Positions 44,996 to 57,024 of a DNA stretch of 64,000 bases are shown here, piece after piece. The translations under genes were made by a program, and so were the position numbers. Origin of the DNA: Larix kaempferi (lineage: Eukaryota > Streptophyta > Pinopsida > Pinales > Pinaceae). Each line of letters begins with the position of its first letter. Position 1 is the first letter of the stretch. Below the pieces are notes generated by a model that saw nothing but the letters and a program-made list of their open reading frames with translations, was not told the origin of the DNA and made no database searches. The DNA lies in contig BSBM01001138.1 in assembly GCA_027924585.1 (NCBI GenBank), positions 15,550,501-15,614,500 of the forward strand. Reading direction: 5' to 3'.

Positions 44996-47934
44996 CCCTT
45001 TTGTCTACATTAAGATAAAACACCAACAAAGGTAACATGGTCTAGTTTTATGCATGCTAACTACATATATTAAAATAGTCGAATGGTTTCCTTGTTATAG
45101 TGCAACAATTGACAAATTCGCTTTGCAAGAGCATTATCATCTCCATTGTCTCCATCTTAAAGCTGATCTCTTTTTCGGTCTTATTTCATATATAGTTTTG
45201 AAGAATGCAACAGATAATTTCAATATCAAGATAGTGATTAGTACCCCCCAGTATATAAATAGTGATGAAAAGGAAGGCATCCAACTATTTCAATTTGGGT
45301 CACGGAAACCCACACCTGTTAGAAAAACACACCACTTGTCGCATTGATTTGCTTGATGAGTCTCGACAAGCCTATAGGTCATATCTTTGAATTACCTTTA
45401 ATAATAGTCGAAGTTATAATAGCGGTGATAATAGAAAAAGTGGGGATATATCAAAATTGTGTGTAATTCCTGAACTGGCCAATACCACCCAAAAAATCAA
45501 TCGTAATAATACTATGTTTTTCCATATCATCTCTCCGAGGAATAAATGGCAATGTTGGAACTTGAACAAAGGAAATTATGAGAACATATAAAGTCATAAC
45601 TATAAGTAATGTTAGAATATCAAATTTGGGACCAATTGTAGGAACATGACCTCTTGGAATAACATCTTATCTAGGAACAAGCTGATGAGTCTTTAATCCC
45701 ATATAATGCAAATGATCCATATAAACTTGTTTCAAAGTCCAAACTACATAGATGATATTACGAAAGCACACATGAGAAAACATTATGAATAATGAATTAG
45801 TCATATAATTCATATCTATCGCACGCATCAATGTGACTGTTAGTGCACGCATCCGTCACCACTTAACACTTATTATAATTAAACATTTGAGTTCGGCATG
45901 CTACTACAGTTGAGATAATGCATCCAAGTGCCATCACACAAGCATAGGGTATTCACAGATGGAGGGATGGAAGCAAATGTTGTCCTTTTGATCAAAGAAG
46001 GGTAGATAAGGATAGGATCAGGCACAACAAAGTCGGTTTATTAACGACGAGAAGACCTGCATCCCCAATTACTAGTCGCATCAGAAGAATATGCGTGTAA
46101 GAACATCCTGTACTTTCCATTGTTTTATGTAATAGCAATTTGGAAAGCAATCCAGCTCAATTTTTTTATGATTTTCATGGTCGTACTGTAGCCTACATAC
46201 ACGAAGAAGAGTAATATGAGATGGAATGTCTCTGAAAGTAATATTGAGATAACGATCATATATATATTGTGGAGTAGACTATAGGAAAGAGTCATTTCTT
46301 ATCATAAAAAATATTTTTCAACGTGGTTATCATAAATATTTGTCAATGTGCTTGATGGAGAAATTGCTACAAAATATATAGAGACGGAGGTGTCTGAGAA
46401 CAAATAATTAATGAAATAGGGGTATATCCACGTATATTAACCATTGAGGTGTAGTTGTAAAAGCATTCTAGTCTTGATTACAAATATATCTCACAAATTT
46501 GGCTCTAACGACAGGAATTTTGATTGTAGAGACTAGGTTTAGTGCTAAAGAGTGGATATTACAGTGAATGATATCCTCAGCAAGCCAACCTTCAATGGAC
46601 AGACATTATTCAAGGTAAAAATCAACTTTGATAATACCCAGTTTGAATTAAAGACAAATGGAGATGCCTTCATGCCTCATGCCCTTCTGAAACCCCAACA
46701 TTTGTGCACCCATCCTTCCTCAAATAATCCATATGATCAGTCGACTCACAAATGAAGATTGTTCACATATATGCTTAATGAAACTAAAGCTAATTAGAAG
46801 GTGGAGTGTCTTCAGCTTGTAATTGTTTGATTGCTTCAATCTAGCTGCTAGTGCAATAATCTCTTTCGGTCCTTGTTTGCTCAAAACGCTTTCTAGCTGC
46901 GGGAAGACGTTAGCTTTTGTTTCTCGATGCAGACCAATGCCATCAAGGCTGAGTTTAATGGGAATTTTGAGATTCCAGGAAAAAATTCATATCTTACATG
47001 ATATACCAGGAACTTGTTCAATATATATACATTTTTAGAGCTTTTGGTTAGACCGCTTACTTTCTAATCCTTAACAGTTTTCTTAATACGAGAAGAGGAT
47101 TATTTCGGATTTCGTGAAAAAACACCTAATTCCTCACATTGCAGGTAAATCGGCCATGTACGATGTGACTTCAGGTCATTTATTGAAAGTATTATGCACT
47201 GGTTGCTAGAGGGTGCATGAAATTGTTGGTTATCAGGCATATATTCTTTCCGTTCAAGAGGTATTGTTATTCTCTTGGCACAATACTGAAACGTTAATAA
47301 AGAATGATTGTGTACATGTGATGCCATTGTTTGACATGCAATCTATGACATGTATTTTTTGACTTTGATATTCATGAACTGTGTTGGATTGAATGACGTT
47401 CTAGATGACTCTCTAGAAAATGCAAAAATATGTTTGTTCACTTCGCTTTTCTTTTATGTTAATTAAAATTTGAGTGTATAGGTGCTACAACTCTAGCATC
47501 TTGAAAATTATCCTTTCCTTTTTTTAGATCATATAATTGATCTATATTTGAGTTGATTTCTAGTTTTCTGTAATGTAATGATGCAGGTTTAGAGAAATCA
47601 TTTTGAGGAGTTCTTTGCACATGAATTAGAAAAGCATGGGTTCTTTGCCTTATGAGAAGACTTTGATTTTTTTTTTAAAAAGCGAAGTAAAATATTTATT
47701 TGTAAATGGAAACGCGGTATGTTAAATGGAAACGCAGTATGTTAAAGATGCCAATAATAAACAATATACTTAAGGAATAAGAAATGGGCAGAAAATGAAA
47801 CATTAATATAGAAATATAAAATGATATAACTTGCTAACTTTAACATGATACTAATCTACAGGAAACTCAGGTTATCAGTATTCAAAAAGAAGACTGTGTA
47901 GTTTTTTGTGAAAAAACAATATTATATCAATGCG
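44996..47934. other. Intergenic, no supported gene
   Basis: Two short open stretches stand out slightly. 46552-46755 reads VNDILSKPTFNGQTLFKVKI and starts after a TTACAG acceptor-like site. 46823-47038 starts FDCFNLAASAIISFGPCLL. Neither belongs to a family I recognise and both may be chance. The rest is AT-rich without features. Confidence 0.35.
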
Positions 47935-48095
47935 AAATAATCTCAAAGGAATATGACAGATACAGTTCAAAACAATACACAACAGATACAGTGCATTGAA
48001 ATAATCTCAAAGGAATATGACAGATACAGTTCAAAATAATACACAACAGATACAAAAATAATACACAACAGATACAGTTCAAAATAATACACAAG
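47935..48095. repeat. Short tandem repeat array
   Basis: Units of AATAATACACAACAGATACA with ATCTCAAAGGAATATGACAG: a 63-bp unit twice, then about 30-bp partial units. The hydrophobic minus-strand ORF across it is a by-product of the repeat. Confidence 0.75.
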
Positions 48096-48659
48096 GGACA
48101 CTGTACCAATGCAGAGGCACATCTGCTGTAAACTTTTGGATGAATCACATGATAAATGAAATACCAAACACTGAATGGACTACAATTCTCTAAATTTGAA
48201 AACAAACAAATGATTAGAATAAAAGAAAATAGGTAACTGAAAGAAGAAGATTCAAGAGAAAAATACCAAATAATCATTAATATATATTGACATACATCAG
48301 ATAGATTTATTTCAAGTTGAAATTTATAAGTGCAGAAAAGATAGCATAACCAAATAAATTAATCTCTCAAAAAAAATTAACAGTTTGCATAACCTATTCA
48401 AGGAAGGCTAGGTTCATAGCAAGAAGATTAATCTTGTAATACATGTTTATGAAGATTGATAGATCATTGAAGTTAGCTATGGTGAGGCGAAGAAAAGTAG
48501 GAGCAAAGTTTCTATTTGATATCATACATGTTGCATTTCAGTTAGAATCCATTATCAAACATTTAATTTGGGTTAAATATTAAAATTGAGCAATTTTTTA
48601 AACAAACACAGAGTGGTCTGCAATTTCTTTCTTGCACTCCCAAAAAACTTTAATCTCAA

Positions 48660-48905
48660 TTTCAAAAACAGATCCATGCAAACACTCAATCCAAGCATGC
48701 AGATTCTCAAAAATAATTGCACCCCATCGAATGTTTCTCTGGATGTTATGCACACCATCTGTTATCTAACTGAATCAAAAACAGATCCATGCAAATTCTC
48801 GATCCAAGCATGGTACTGCATGCAGATTCTCAAAAATAATTAAACCCCATCTAATGTTTCTCTGGATGTCAATGTAGGCCGTATTATTATCTAACTGAAT
48901 CAAAA
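48660..48905. repeat. Two-copy tandem duplication of about 120 bp downstream of the mutase gene
   Basis: Both copies carry ACAGATCCATGCAAA, GCAGATTCTCAAAAATAATT, ACCCCAT, AATGTTTCTCTGGATGT and TTATCTAACTGAATCAAAA. They differ by small indels. It lies 115-360 bp past the stop codon of the gene at 49019-50122, possibly in its 3' UTR or flank. Confidence 0.7.
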
Positions 48906-49018
48906 TACGAATTAAAAACTACACCTCAACTAGAATAAACTATTCATCTACCAAAACTAAGATGAACTAAATAACAAGAGACATGGCTCAGAGCTGACAA
49001 ATGCAAGTAATTAACTCG

Positions 49019-50122
49019 CTACTTGGCTGATGTCTTAGCTGCTCCACTAGGAGTAACTTCAGATTCTGCAGCAACGTTGGCAGAAGGATTGAGCTCATCC
49101 CAAGCTTCAATCCAAGTGACCATGGCATCTGCGAGCTTCTGGAAATATGGATCTATTTCCCCAAGTTTGTCCCTTACCTGCTTTGACAACTCAATGTAGC
49201 ACTGCTGGACGGAGGTACATTCCTTTGGAAGGGTAGCAGATTGGAAGAATGGAATTATGTCCTCTTGCCAAAATATTCCCTTATACTCTTTCTTCAAGTT
49301 AACAAAGGGGTTACTGGCTTTGCTGTGCCAAATGTATGGCAGTCCTGTCTTCACTCCCAACCCCAAGTGGTCGCAGATCACCTTGACACACCATCCCGCC
49401 CACATATCGTCATAGCGACCAATAGGCTGGCCATCACCCATCAAGCCAAAATACATTGCAGGACCAATCAAGTCGCGATTAAAGGCCAAATTCATCCCAC
49501 ACATGGGGAAAAGAGTACCCTTTGGAATTGTCAAAACTGCATCAACATACCTGGTGTTGCGTTCCGAGGGTTTGACAAGCTGAGTTGGGGCATCATAGTC
49601 AGGAATATTCATCCAGAGGCCATGAGAAACTGCAGTGGGTGTTCCATGGCGAAGGCTGAAGGGGTATCCGCGAACAAAATCTGCTCCCTCTCTGTATGGA
49701 TCATACAGCGTATTGAAGAAGAATGGGGTTGAAGGGGAGAGCAAATTCATAATGTGCTGCCGGAGAGCATTGATGTCGTTGCCAGAGGGATCCTTGGCAA
49801 CAAAGCAATCATCATCAATTGTGAAGATATATTTCTTCTTGGAGACCATGTAGCCGAAGCAGCGGCAAGCACTGTCCTTGAAGGAGATGCAGGAGGCCTT
49901 GGCGCCGAGTATCCTGTTGATATCGTTTCTGTTGTAGAGTTCGTAATCGAAGCCCTCAGGCACGCTGATTGTCTTAGATGGATCCCCATCCTGCACAATG
50001 ATGAGGTGATAGGGCTCAAAGAATGGCCTCCACATTTCAAGAAAATCCAAGTTCCGGATCGTGGGTATCACTATGTCCAGCTCGTCCTTCAGGATGGGGG
50101 TGGCAGCACTAGGGCCTGCCAT
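49019..50122 (-). CDS. RGP: UDP-arabinopyranose mutase / reversibly glycosylated polypeptide
   Basis: 367 residues, full family length, no stops and no introns. The product interconverts UDP-arabinopyranose and UDP-arabinofuranose in the cytosol and at the Golgi face, supplying arabinofuranose for cell-wall polymers. [20 protein letters not shown] begins the conserved core. Other landmarks are VQDGDPSK near 43-50, the metal-binding DDD at 103-105 (TIDDDCF), and [11 protein letters not shown] with R151 and R158, the pair that includes the autoglycosylated arginine in characterised mutases. [11 protein letters not shown] lies near 260. The start at 50122 matches family N-termini; the frame is open upstream to 50347 but that part is unlike the family. 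An intronless copy may be a retrogene (inference). It is the only intact host gene in the window. Confidence 0.95.
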   Translation of the reverse strand: MAGPSAATPILKDELDIVIPTIRNLDFLEMWRPFFEPYHLIIVQDGDPSKTISVPEGFDYELYNRNDINRILGAKASCISFKDSACRCFGYMVSKKKYIFTIDDDCFVAKDPSGNDINALRQHIMNLLSPSTPFFFNTLYDPYREGADFVRGYPFSLRHGTPTAVSHGLWMNIPDYDAPTQLVKPSERNTRYVDAVLTIPKGTLFPMCGMNLAFNRDLIGPAMYFGLMGDGQPIGRYDDMWAGWCVKVICDHLGLGVKTGLPYIWHSKASNPFVNLKKEYKGIFWQEDIIPFFQSATLPKECTSVQQCYIELSKQVRDKLGEIDPYFQKLADAMVTWIEAWDELNPSANVAAESEVTPSGAAKTSAK

Positions 50123-50270
50123 TGTTGCTCCTTGAGATGGATCTGGATCAGCTGAGCTAAAGTGTCGTAAAGGGGAAAATGTAAGAAAATGAAACCCACA
50201 CAACTTATTCCTTCGCAACGAGAAAGAACTTTTCACTCTCAGATCTGGTTTGGTAAGTTCGTCTATACAT

Positions 50271-50280
50271 CTATATATAG
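50271..50280 (-). promoter_or_regulatory. Likely TATA box of the mutase gene
   Basis: CTATATATAG, about 150 bp upstream of the ATG, which would give a 5' UTR near 120 nt. The motif is palindromic, so direction comes from the gene. No other good TATA lies between it and the start. Confidence 0.55.
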
Positions 50281-50446
50281 TATATGGAGGAGCAGGCCAA
50301 TCAAGGAGATGGTCATTAATAAGTATATTTGTTATATGGGGATTCACGCTTTTCCCACATTTCTGGAAAAGTTCCTCGGAGTTGGGCTTTGCCAGCTCCC
50401 TTGTTTAAAGGGAAGGGTGCCACATCTCATCCAATGGGTACCAACG

Positions 50447-50594
50447 TCCTAAATATTGTTAACGTAAGCTGACAGTCAATGGCACACTTAAAAAACAAAG
50501 TGAAAAGGGTGACCAATAGGTCCTAAATATTGTTAACGTAACCTGACAGTTAATGGCACACTTAAAAAAAAGAGTGAAAAGGGTGACCAATAGG
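50447..50594. repeat. 74-bp tandem duplication upstream of the mutase gene
   Basis: 50447-50520 and 50521-50594 are near-identical, both running from TCCTAAATATTGTTAACG to GGGTGACCAATAGG, with only a few differences. Each copy has a CCAAT motif, which reads ATTGG on the gene strand, 325-475 bp upstream of the ATG. Confidence 0.85.
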
Positions 50595-50599
50595 TACCT

Positions 50600-53500
50600 C
50601 ACTAATAATGTTGGGATATTAACCGTTGGTGGATCGGATAGAAGTGTTGATATTTTCAACAATAATAATAAATGCATTGTTATGGGTGTTTATTGAAGGC
50701 CTTAAAAAATGAGATTTTATTAATTTTGCATGTTAATGGTTGCTCTATATCATGGTGATACATTGAGTTTTTTTAAAGCATTCTACATAAATTTAAAGAG
50801 TTATTTTCTCAAGTGTTTAAATGGGGCAATGGGTTAAAATTTTACGATTATTTACCTATTTTTATTTTATTTAGTTGTTATATATATATATATTTTTAAA
50901 ATTAGCTTGTCATTATTGATGTAGATTTAATTTGTAAAATTGTTAAATTGGCAAGTAAAGTGAAAGATTGTTTATGCTTTTTAAACAATGAATTCAAAAT
51001 TTAAACTTCCTTGTAATGAATTAGGAAGAGACATGGACTTGCTATTATAGGACCTTGACGTGAGGATTTGATGTTGGGTGTCTTTTTAGGATTTTATGGT
51101 AGGGTTTTGTAGTGGTGTAAGTCTTGCTTCCTATTTTCCTCGATGGCGACATGGGGAGACGACGTAGACTTTGGAGATGACAGCTATGGTCAGCGCCGGG
51201 AATCTTCAGGACCGACGAGGAATACAAGAGGGTGATGGCGGATTTGAGGGATGCAAAAAAGTTGGTAGAATTAGTGGGTGCAGTTGTTACATCGAAGGAC
51301 GCGACTTGTGGGAAAGGTGTTCCTCGAGATTTTTCGACAAGCTTGGGAGGGGTGGTGAAAGCTAGACCATAGAGTAAAGAAGTGTTACAGGGCGAGCCGG
51401 TCATCCAAGGGTCGTCATCTCAGTGTATTCCTTGTCGTGTGATACAAAAGGTGGCGGGGCAGAAGGTGGTGGAAATTTTTTTGTGGTGAATCGTTTATAA
51501 GAAAAAAGACAACATAGGTTTGAGTTCTTATTACCTTACAAATAGGTTCAATTATACCTTTGAAACTTCATGAGATCTCTTCCACTAACCTCAAACTTGC
51601 CAAAAGAAACATGAAAGAAATTATAACTAAGTTCATAATTCGACTAACTTTAGCATGGATCCTACCACCCGAGCTTAACACTTCCTGTCTCATAGAATGT
51701 TAAAAATCAAGTTGTCAGCCATGACATCGAATCCGTAGTATCACAGGAGATGGTGTAAGACCACCTTCTACTACTTTAGTGGCCCAGTAACTCTATTAAA
51801 GTTGAACCTCCTAAACTCGACTCATCCACGCTGAATTGAACAACAACCACCATTGATGTTTCAGTCGCCTGAATAAAGATTGAACGGTAAAGTCTCAACA
51901 ACCTAATTATTCAACTCGGATGGGATTCTAATCCTTCCAAAGGTCCCTCGAAGTTGGTCCGTGCAAGAAGAAACTAGGAGATCGACATCAAATTGGGAAG
52001 CATTATCTAGATAGTTTTGTGCAACCTTTAGATTCGCATCATAGGATCTTGCGCTAATTGGTCTCTTGCAGTAGAGTCAAACATTTTATTTTGTGTGACA
52101 CAAAGAATTAGAGAAAATGAGCTAGCTTAAAAAATTTTAGGAGAGATCCATGCAAGAGGCAATGCAGTCCATTTAGGTGGAGATGGGACAATTAATGTGG
52201 TGGCAGCTAGAGCCAAAGTTGTCTATTAGGTTACATAGCGAAATTGGCATAGAATGATGTGATTCACAAACATTAAATGTTTGTAGACTAATGCTAGTTG
52301 TAGTTTAGCATTGCCTTCGACGTTAGGTAAGATATAAGATAGGAAATCATCACAAAGTCCTCTCTTTGAAGATGAGAAATAACTGCTTCAACCAAAGTTG
52401 TGTTGATATGAGGTCAAATAAGAGGCCAGTCCATTTGGTAAAATTGAACATCCACACGAATGCACATGTATGAGTGGGTTAAAACTTAGGTTAAAATTTT
52501 AAAATGGCATTGATATATGTGCAACGTAATCAAAAAATTCACAAACTAGTCGTTATAGTTCTTATAGTTCTTATAGCTGGAGGCAGGGACTAATAAGGTA
52601 ATATCATATTATTTGGAATTTTTGATGAATTCAAGTCTATCTATAATACTAATGGAATCTTATTATTCAATAACATGAACATATTGTTGTTGTGATGAGT
52701 ATACATACATGGATCGCTTGGGCCTCTAAATGGTTAGGAAAACATATGGTTCATGTGATGAGTATACATGTGTGGATTTATTTGGCCACTTGATCATAGG
52801 ATTACTTAGAACATGTAGCTTAAACATTTGATGATTTTCCCCCCTTTTTACAACATTTTTCGGCGCGATATGTAAAAGGTTTGAAGAAAAATTTAAAATC
52901 TCAAAAAACAGTGTTTAAACTTGCATAATCTGGGTGCTCTAAGGTATTTGAGGGATCTAAATCCATTTATGTATTCAAAAGAACAATTTGAACAACACAA
53001 AAGTTGGATTTATTAAAAAATCACTAAATTCCGGTCAAAAACTCACCAAACAAGCAAAATCGTCGAATTTTTAGAATTGTCCTTACTTAGAACACTTTTG
53101 GCATTTATTGTTGTGATGTTTAGATATATGTTACTTTCGGTGTTTGGTAAATGAGTTGTGCTTTTTTAGGAGAGTATACATCAAGAAGATGCATAATTAA
53201 TGGATATCAAGGCATACATTGAATGGAAATCGATAAATTTCAATGTTCATCAATTTGTTTTATTCAAATTACATTATTAATACATGCACCTACCTACATA
53301 ATATATCAAACACTTTTGATAACCATAGAAAATATTGCAATAGTATGAAACTATTTTAACAATAGTAAAAATTATCAATCACATTGAATTACTATCTTTC
53401 AAAGATTTTACAATAGGTTGCACACCTTATGCAATTATTAGCAACATCAAGGTTATACACAATTAATATATCTAAGTACTTGTCATTCTCATCTTCATAG

Positions 53501-53818
53501 CTCTTCATAACTATAAGTCTTTGTACTAATATACTTACTTTCTTAGTTATGGACATTAATTTCCTAGTTATTGACATTATTTTCCTTGGAATTGTCCATG
53601 AGAACTATGTTTATATAATAAAAAGCATTGTTTTTTGGGGGGCAAATTACCTCTAAAGTTTTTGCATACAAAAAGGTTTTCACTACCATCAAAACACTTT
53701 CTATGTATCTACCTGCAAATCTCTTTTGTTGTAGTAAATTGAAATTTGTATTTAATCAATTATGTTTTCTGAAGTAAATAGGAAACAAAATCATTTACAT
53801 TGTAGTGTAAAATTGGTG
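50600..53818. other. Intergenic, no recognised gene
   Basis: A TA dinucleotide run lies near 50880-50893. 51120-51480 is less AT-rich and starts MATWGDDVDFGDDSYGQRRE on the plus strand at 51143, then goes out of frame; a second frame reads VMADLRDAKKLVELVGAVV. This could be a relic of a non-LTR ORF1 or a host gene, but I cannot assign it. The remainder shows nothing. Confidence 0.4.
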
Positions 53819-54196
53819 TGTCAAGCCCAACCGTGATTAACTGATGGGATCTATTTTTTCCATCCTTTGACCATCCTTTTTTCTATATAATAATATTTTT
53901 TAACTATACTATACACCCCATTCTTTACCATTTTAATGTTTAATCTCGGATTAAGGATCAAGGTAGCATTCATCATGAATTCTAAGTTTTTTTTTTTCAT
54001 TTTTTTATTGAATCTTAGTGTAGGTAAATACTCCTGGATTGATGATTATTCAATGCAAAAGAAATTATTTATACATTCCTGGATGACTATTGGATTCCAT
54101 CTTCCAATGTCTATCTGAATTCCTATGGGCTCTTCATATTCTCGTAAATATTTACAATTTTTCCTTGGAACCATTATCCCAAAGGACATTTCCAAC
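53819..54196 (-). repeat. Putative 3' LTR of element F
   Basis: On the minus strand the RNase H end is followed by polypurine AAGGGGGGGA and then TGTTGGAAATGTCC at 54196, a clear LTR start. A TATA-like TGTATAAATAA lies near 54070. The left end at 53819 is a guess from a TG...CA match; there is no partner LTR to confirm it. Confidence 0.4.
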
Positions 54197-54229
54197 ATCC
54201 CCCCCTTAATCCAAATGGGTGTTTGTAAG

Positions 54230-56231
54230 TCCAAGCATGTTTCTGAACCTCTCAAACTTTTCTTGTCCAAGTGCTTTGGTGAATATGTCTGTAATTCGCT
54301 TGTTCGTGGAACAATGTCATAGATGAACTGTCTTGGCCTCTACATAATGTCGAATCAAATGTTACTTTGTATTGATGTGATTGGTTCAATCATGGAATCT
54401 TGGATTCTTGGCCAACTTGATTGTAGAAGTATTGCCGGTCAATAAAGGATTGGAGTTCTCTTGTTTCTCCTACAAATATTCAAGTACATTCCTGAGCCAC
54501 ACAATCTCTTTCGTTGCTTCGGCAGCAGCCACATATTACGCCATTGTTATCGAATATGTTGGAACTGACTGTTTGTATGATCTCCGAGAGAAATTTGTTG
54601 ATCCAAGACTCATTGTGTAGCCAGAAGTAGACACTCATGTCTCTTTGTCTCCATCGAAGGTTTAAATAGAGTACCCTATAAGTTTGAAGTCATCCACCTT
54701 GGAGCACTTGAGTCCAAAGTATTGAGTCCCCTTCAAGTATCTTAGAACTCTTTTTGCAATAGACCAATGTCCTTCACAAGGTTTGTGCATGAACCTTGAA
54801 AGGATGCCAACAAGATATGAAATATCTGGTCAGGTGGTGGTAAGGTAGATAAGGCTCCTACAAGTTGTTGGTACTTGGTCACATCCTTGAATTATTTTCC
54901 TTCAATTGATGTGAGCCTCAACTTTTGTGCTATTGGAGTTGAGAGAGGGTTGGATTCTATCATGCAAAATATGTTCACCGATTCTCTAACATACTTCTTA
55001 TGGGACATGAATATGTACTTATGATGTTGAGTGATTTCAATTCCCAAGTAGTAATGAAGGTGTCCCAGATCTATCATTTCATATCCCTTCTTCAAATCTT
55101 GCTTTATGGATGCAATATAGATTTTATTATTCCCTGTCATCAAAAGGTCATCTACATACACCACAATAAATACAATAGATCTTCCAACTTTCTTTACAAA
55201 CAATGTTGCATCATCAAGATTATATTGTTTGAAATTTAACTTTAGAAGATGCTCGGTTAGCTTTTCATACCATGCTAGAGGTGCTTGTTTTAGGCCATAC
55301 AAGGACTTGACGAGTTTGCATGCCTTTTGTTCTTTTCCCTTCACAACAAAGCCTTATGTCTAAGACATGAAGACATTTTCTTTCAAGTCTCCATTCAAGA
55401 AAGTTGTTTTTACATCCATCTAGTGGACTTTCCACCCATTTTGTGCAGCCAAAGAGAGTAAGGGGTGGAATATATCCCATTTTGTTATGGGGGAGAACAT
55501 CTCTTCATAGTTGATTCCTTCTTTTTGAGCATAGCCTTTCGCCACAAGCCTCGCTTTGTGTATGTCAAGTGAGCCATATGATATGTATGTGTTCTCGTAT
55601 ACCCACTTGCAGCCAATTGGTTTGGTTCCGACTTGAGGGTCAACCAGCTTCCAGGTTCCATTCTTCATGAGTGCATCATACTCATTCTACATGACTTCTT
55701 TCCACTCATCATGAGTAGCAGCCTCTTCAAAGGAAGTTGGTTCAAATTTAGTATACAAATTCGATTCACAATCTAATGAGACATCCATGTCATCACCTAA
55801 GTTATTTGCTTATCCTCCATCTTCTTATCTAGTTGAGCTTCTTGTTCCCGTCTTTCTAACTTCATCCGAATGGACACTTTCAAGTGTCTTTATGGCCCAT
55901 TTTGGAACTTTCCTTGATGGTCCAGATTGATTAGATGGTGGTGCTTCATTTTCTTCAAGGTTCAATCTTCCAATCCTCTCAATCACATCATCCAGTGTAA
56001 TCTCTAGTTAATGTGAAGTGGCGGGAACTTCTTCTTCATGAGGGGGTGTTGATGCTTCAAAAGGAAATTCCAGAGATTGATCCAAGATAGGGATCCCCCC
56101 TTCAAGATGTGGAATTTCATTATCAACTTCATAATATGTCATTAGATGGGAAAATTTCCCCAAATGATCAAGTTGTCTATAATAGACTTGTCATTTTTAT
56201 TAGTTTCAAGAAAAATGACATATCTGTAAAC
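54230..56231 (-). pseudogene. Copia RT and RNase H of element F, decayed
   Basis: Reading right to left: SFEEAATHDEW near 55720, MKNGTWKLVDPQVGTKPIGC and KARLVAKGYAQKEGINYEEM at 55550-55668, then a stop beside MDVKTTFLNG near 55410. [16 protein letters not shown] and VVYVDDLLMTGN follow at 55130-55310, then LGHLHYYLGIEITQ and STPIAQKLRL to 54900. After stops and frame changes, RNase H-like EIVWLR and DIVPRT pieces end near 54240 in a GLT-like tail. RT catalytic motifs are present but the frame is broken at many points. Confidence 0.85.
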
Positions 56232-56248
56232 AACAAACTTCTTGCAGA

Positions 56249-56770
56249 AGAAGAGAGGAGACTGCGTTAGATAGTTAACTTCTCGACGTTTCGAGCCACA
56301 AAGTAGGGCTCATCATCGGGAGAAAAGATCCCGAAGTAACCTAGGTCTAGAATTTAGCCATTAATAGGTGTGAGGTTAATTCTTTAGTAAATTTAATTAG
56401 CCGACACATTTAAATAATAGGTTTATTCATTAATTAATTAATTTTTTATTTTTTTTATTTATATAATATTTAAAAAAGTTTTAAGTTGTATTATGTTATT
56501 TGTTTTAATTAGAATATGAAACAATAAAAATAACCTCAATTTTTTCTTGAAAATTTATTAAATGGGAATTTAATTTTTATTTTTAATCTAAATTTTTCTT
56601 AATTAAATATATTTCAACCTAAAGTCTAATGTTTGAAGATCAAAAGTTTTTTTTTAAATTATCAAAAAATTATTAATTATTATTAAATATTGAGAATCTT
56701 TAAAATTTCTTTCTAAATTACTAAGTGAAAATTTAATTACAAAGGAGATCAAAGTTTATAAAAATTATTA
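56249..56770 (-). repeat. Left inverted terminal repeat (pLTR) of Penelope-like element G
   Basis: Begins AGAAGAGAGGAGACTGCG and is the reverse complement of 58345-58862 with scattered differences. Mostly A+T except for the outer 90 bp, which hold the hammerhead-like motif. Penelope terminal repeats may be direct or inverted; here they are inverted. Confidence 0.85.
56275..56332 (-). ncRNA. Hammerhead-ribozyme-like motif, left copy
   Basis: The minus strand reads CCGATGA, T, GAGCC, a 9-nt loop, GGCTC, GAAAC, GTC. A 5-bp stem II is perfect and the GAAA core strand is in place. The first core strand differs by one base from the CUGANGA consensus. Penelope-like elements are known to carry hammerheads in their terminal repeats. 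Confidence 0.45.
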
Positions 56771-57000
56771 AACAAATATTAATTATTAATATTTAAATAT
56801 TTAAGATTCCAAAATTTTTCTTAATAAATTACTAAGTAAATTTTAACAAAGGAGATATCAAAAGTTTATAAAAAATTATTATTAAAAAATGTTAATTATT
56901 TTTAATTTAAATATTAAGAATTTTAAATTTTCTTTATAAATTATTAAATAATTTTTTTATTTTCAAAGGAGATGTCTAAAGTGTTAACAATTAAAAGTAA
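56650..57000. repeat. Three diverged 110-bp tandem units inside the left end of G
   Basis: Each unit has AAATATTNAGAATNTTNAAA, TTTCTTNNTAAATTA, AAAGGAGAT and AAAGTTTATAAAAA. The first lies in the inverted repeat; two more follow toward the coding region and have no match on the right side. Confidence 0.65.
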
Positions 57001-57024
57001 TTAGTTATTTTTAATATTAGATAA

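Noticed and set aside
46552-46755. Small ORF after an acceptor-like site
   Set aside because: No family match, no donor-acceptor pairing and no neighbouring exons.
47927-48277. Hydrophobic minus-strand ORF that looks like a membrane protein
   Set aside because: It is made by a short tandem repeat; unit copies, not domains, explain it.
49241-50155. Plus-strand ORFs opposite the mutase gene
   Set aside because: Shadows of the minus-strand coding sequence.
50123-50347. 75-residue N-terminal extension of the mutase frame
   Set aside because: It spans the likely TATA box and 5' UTR and has no resemblance to the family; the ATG at 50122 fits known N-termini.
51143-51480. Possible LINE ORF1 or host gene start
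   Set aside because: Two frames each give a plausible peptide, but no domain is recognisable and frames switch; too weak to call.
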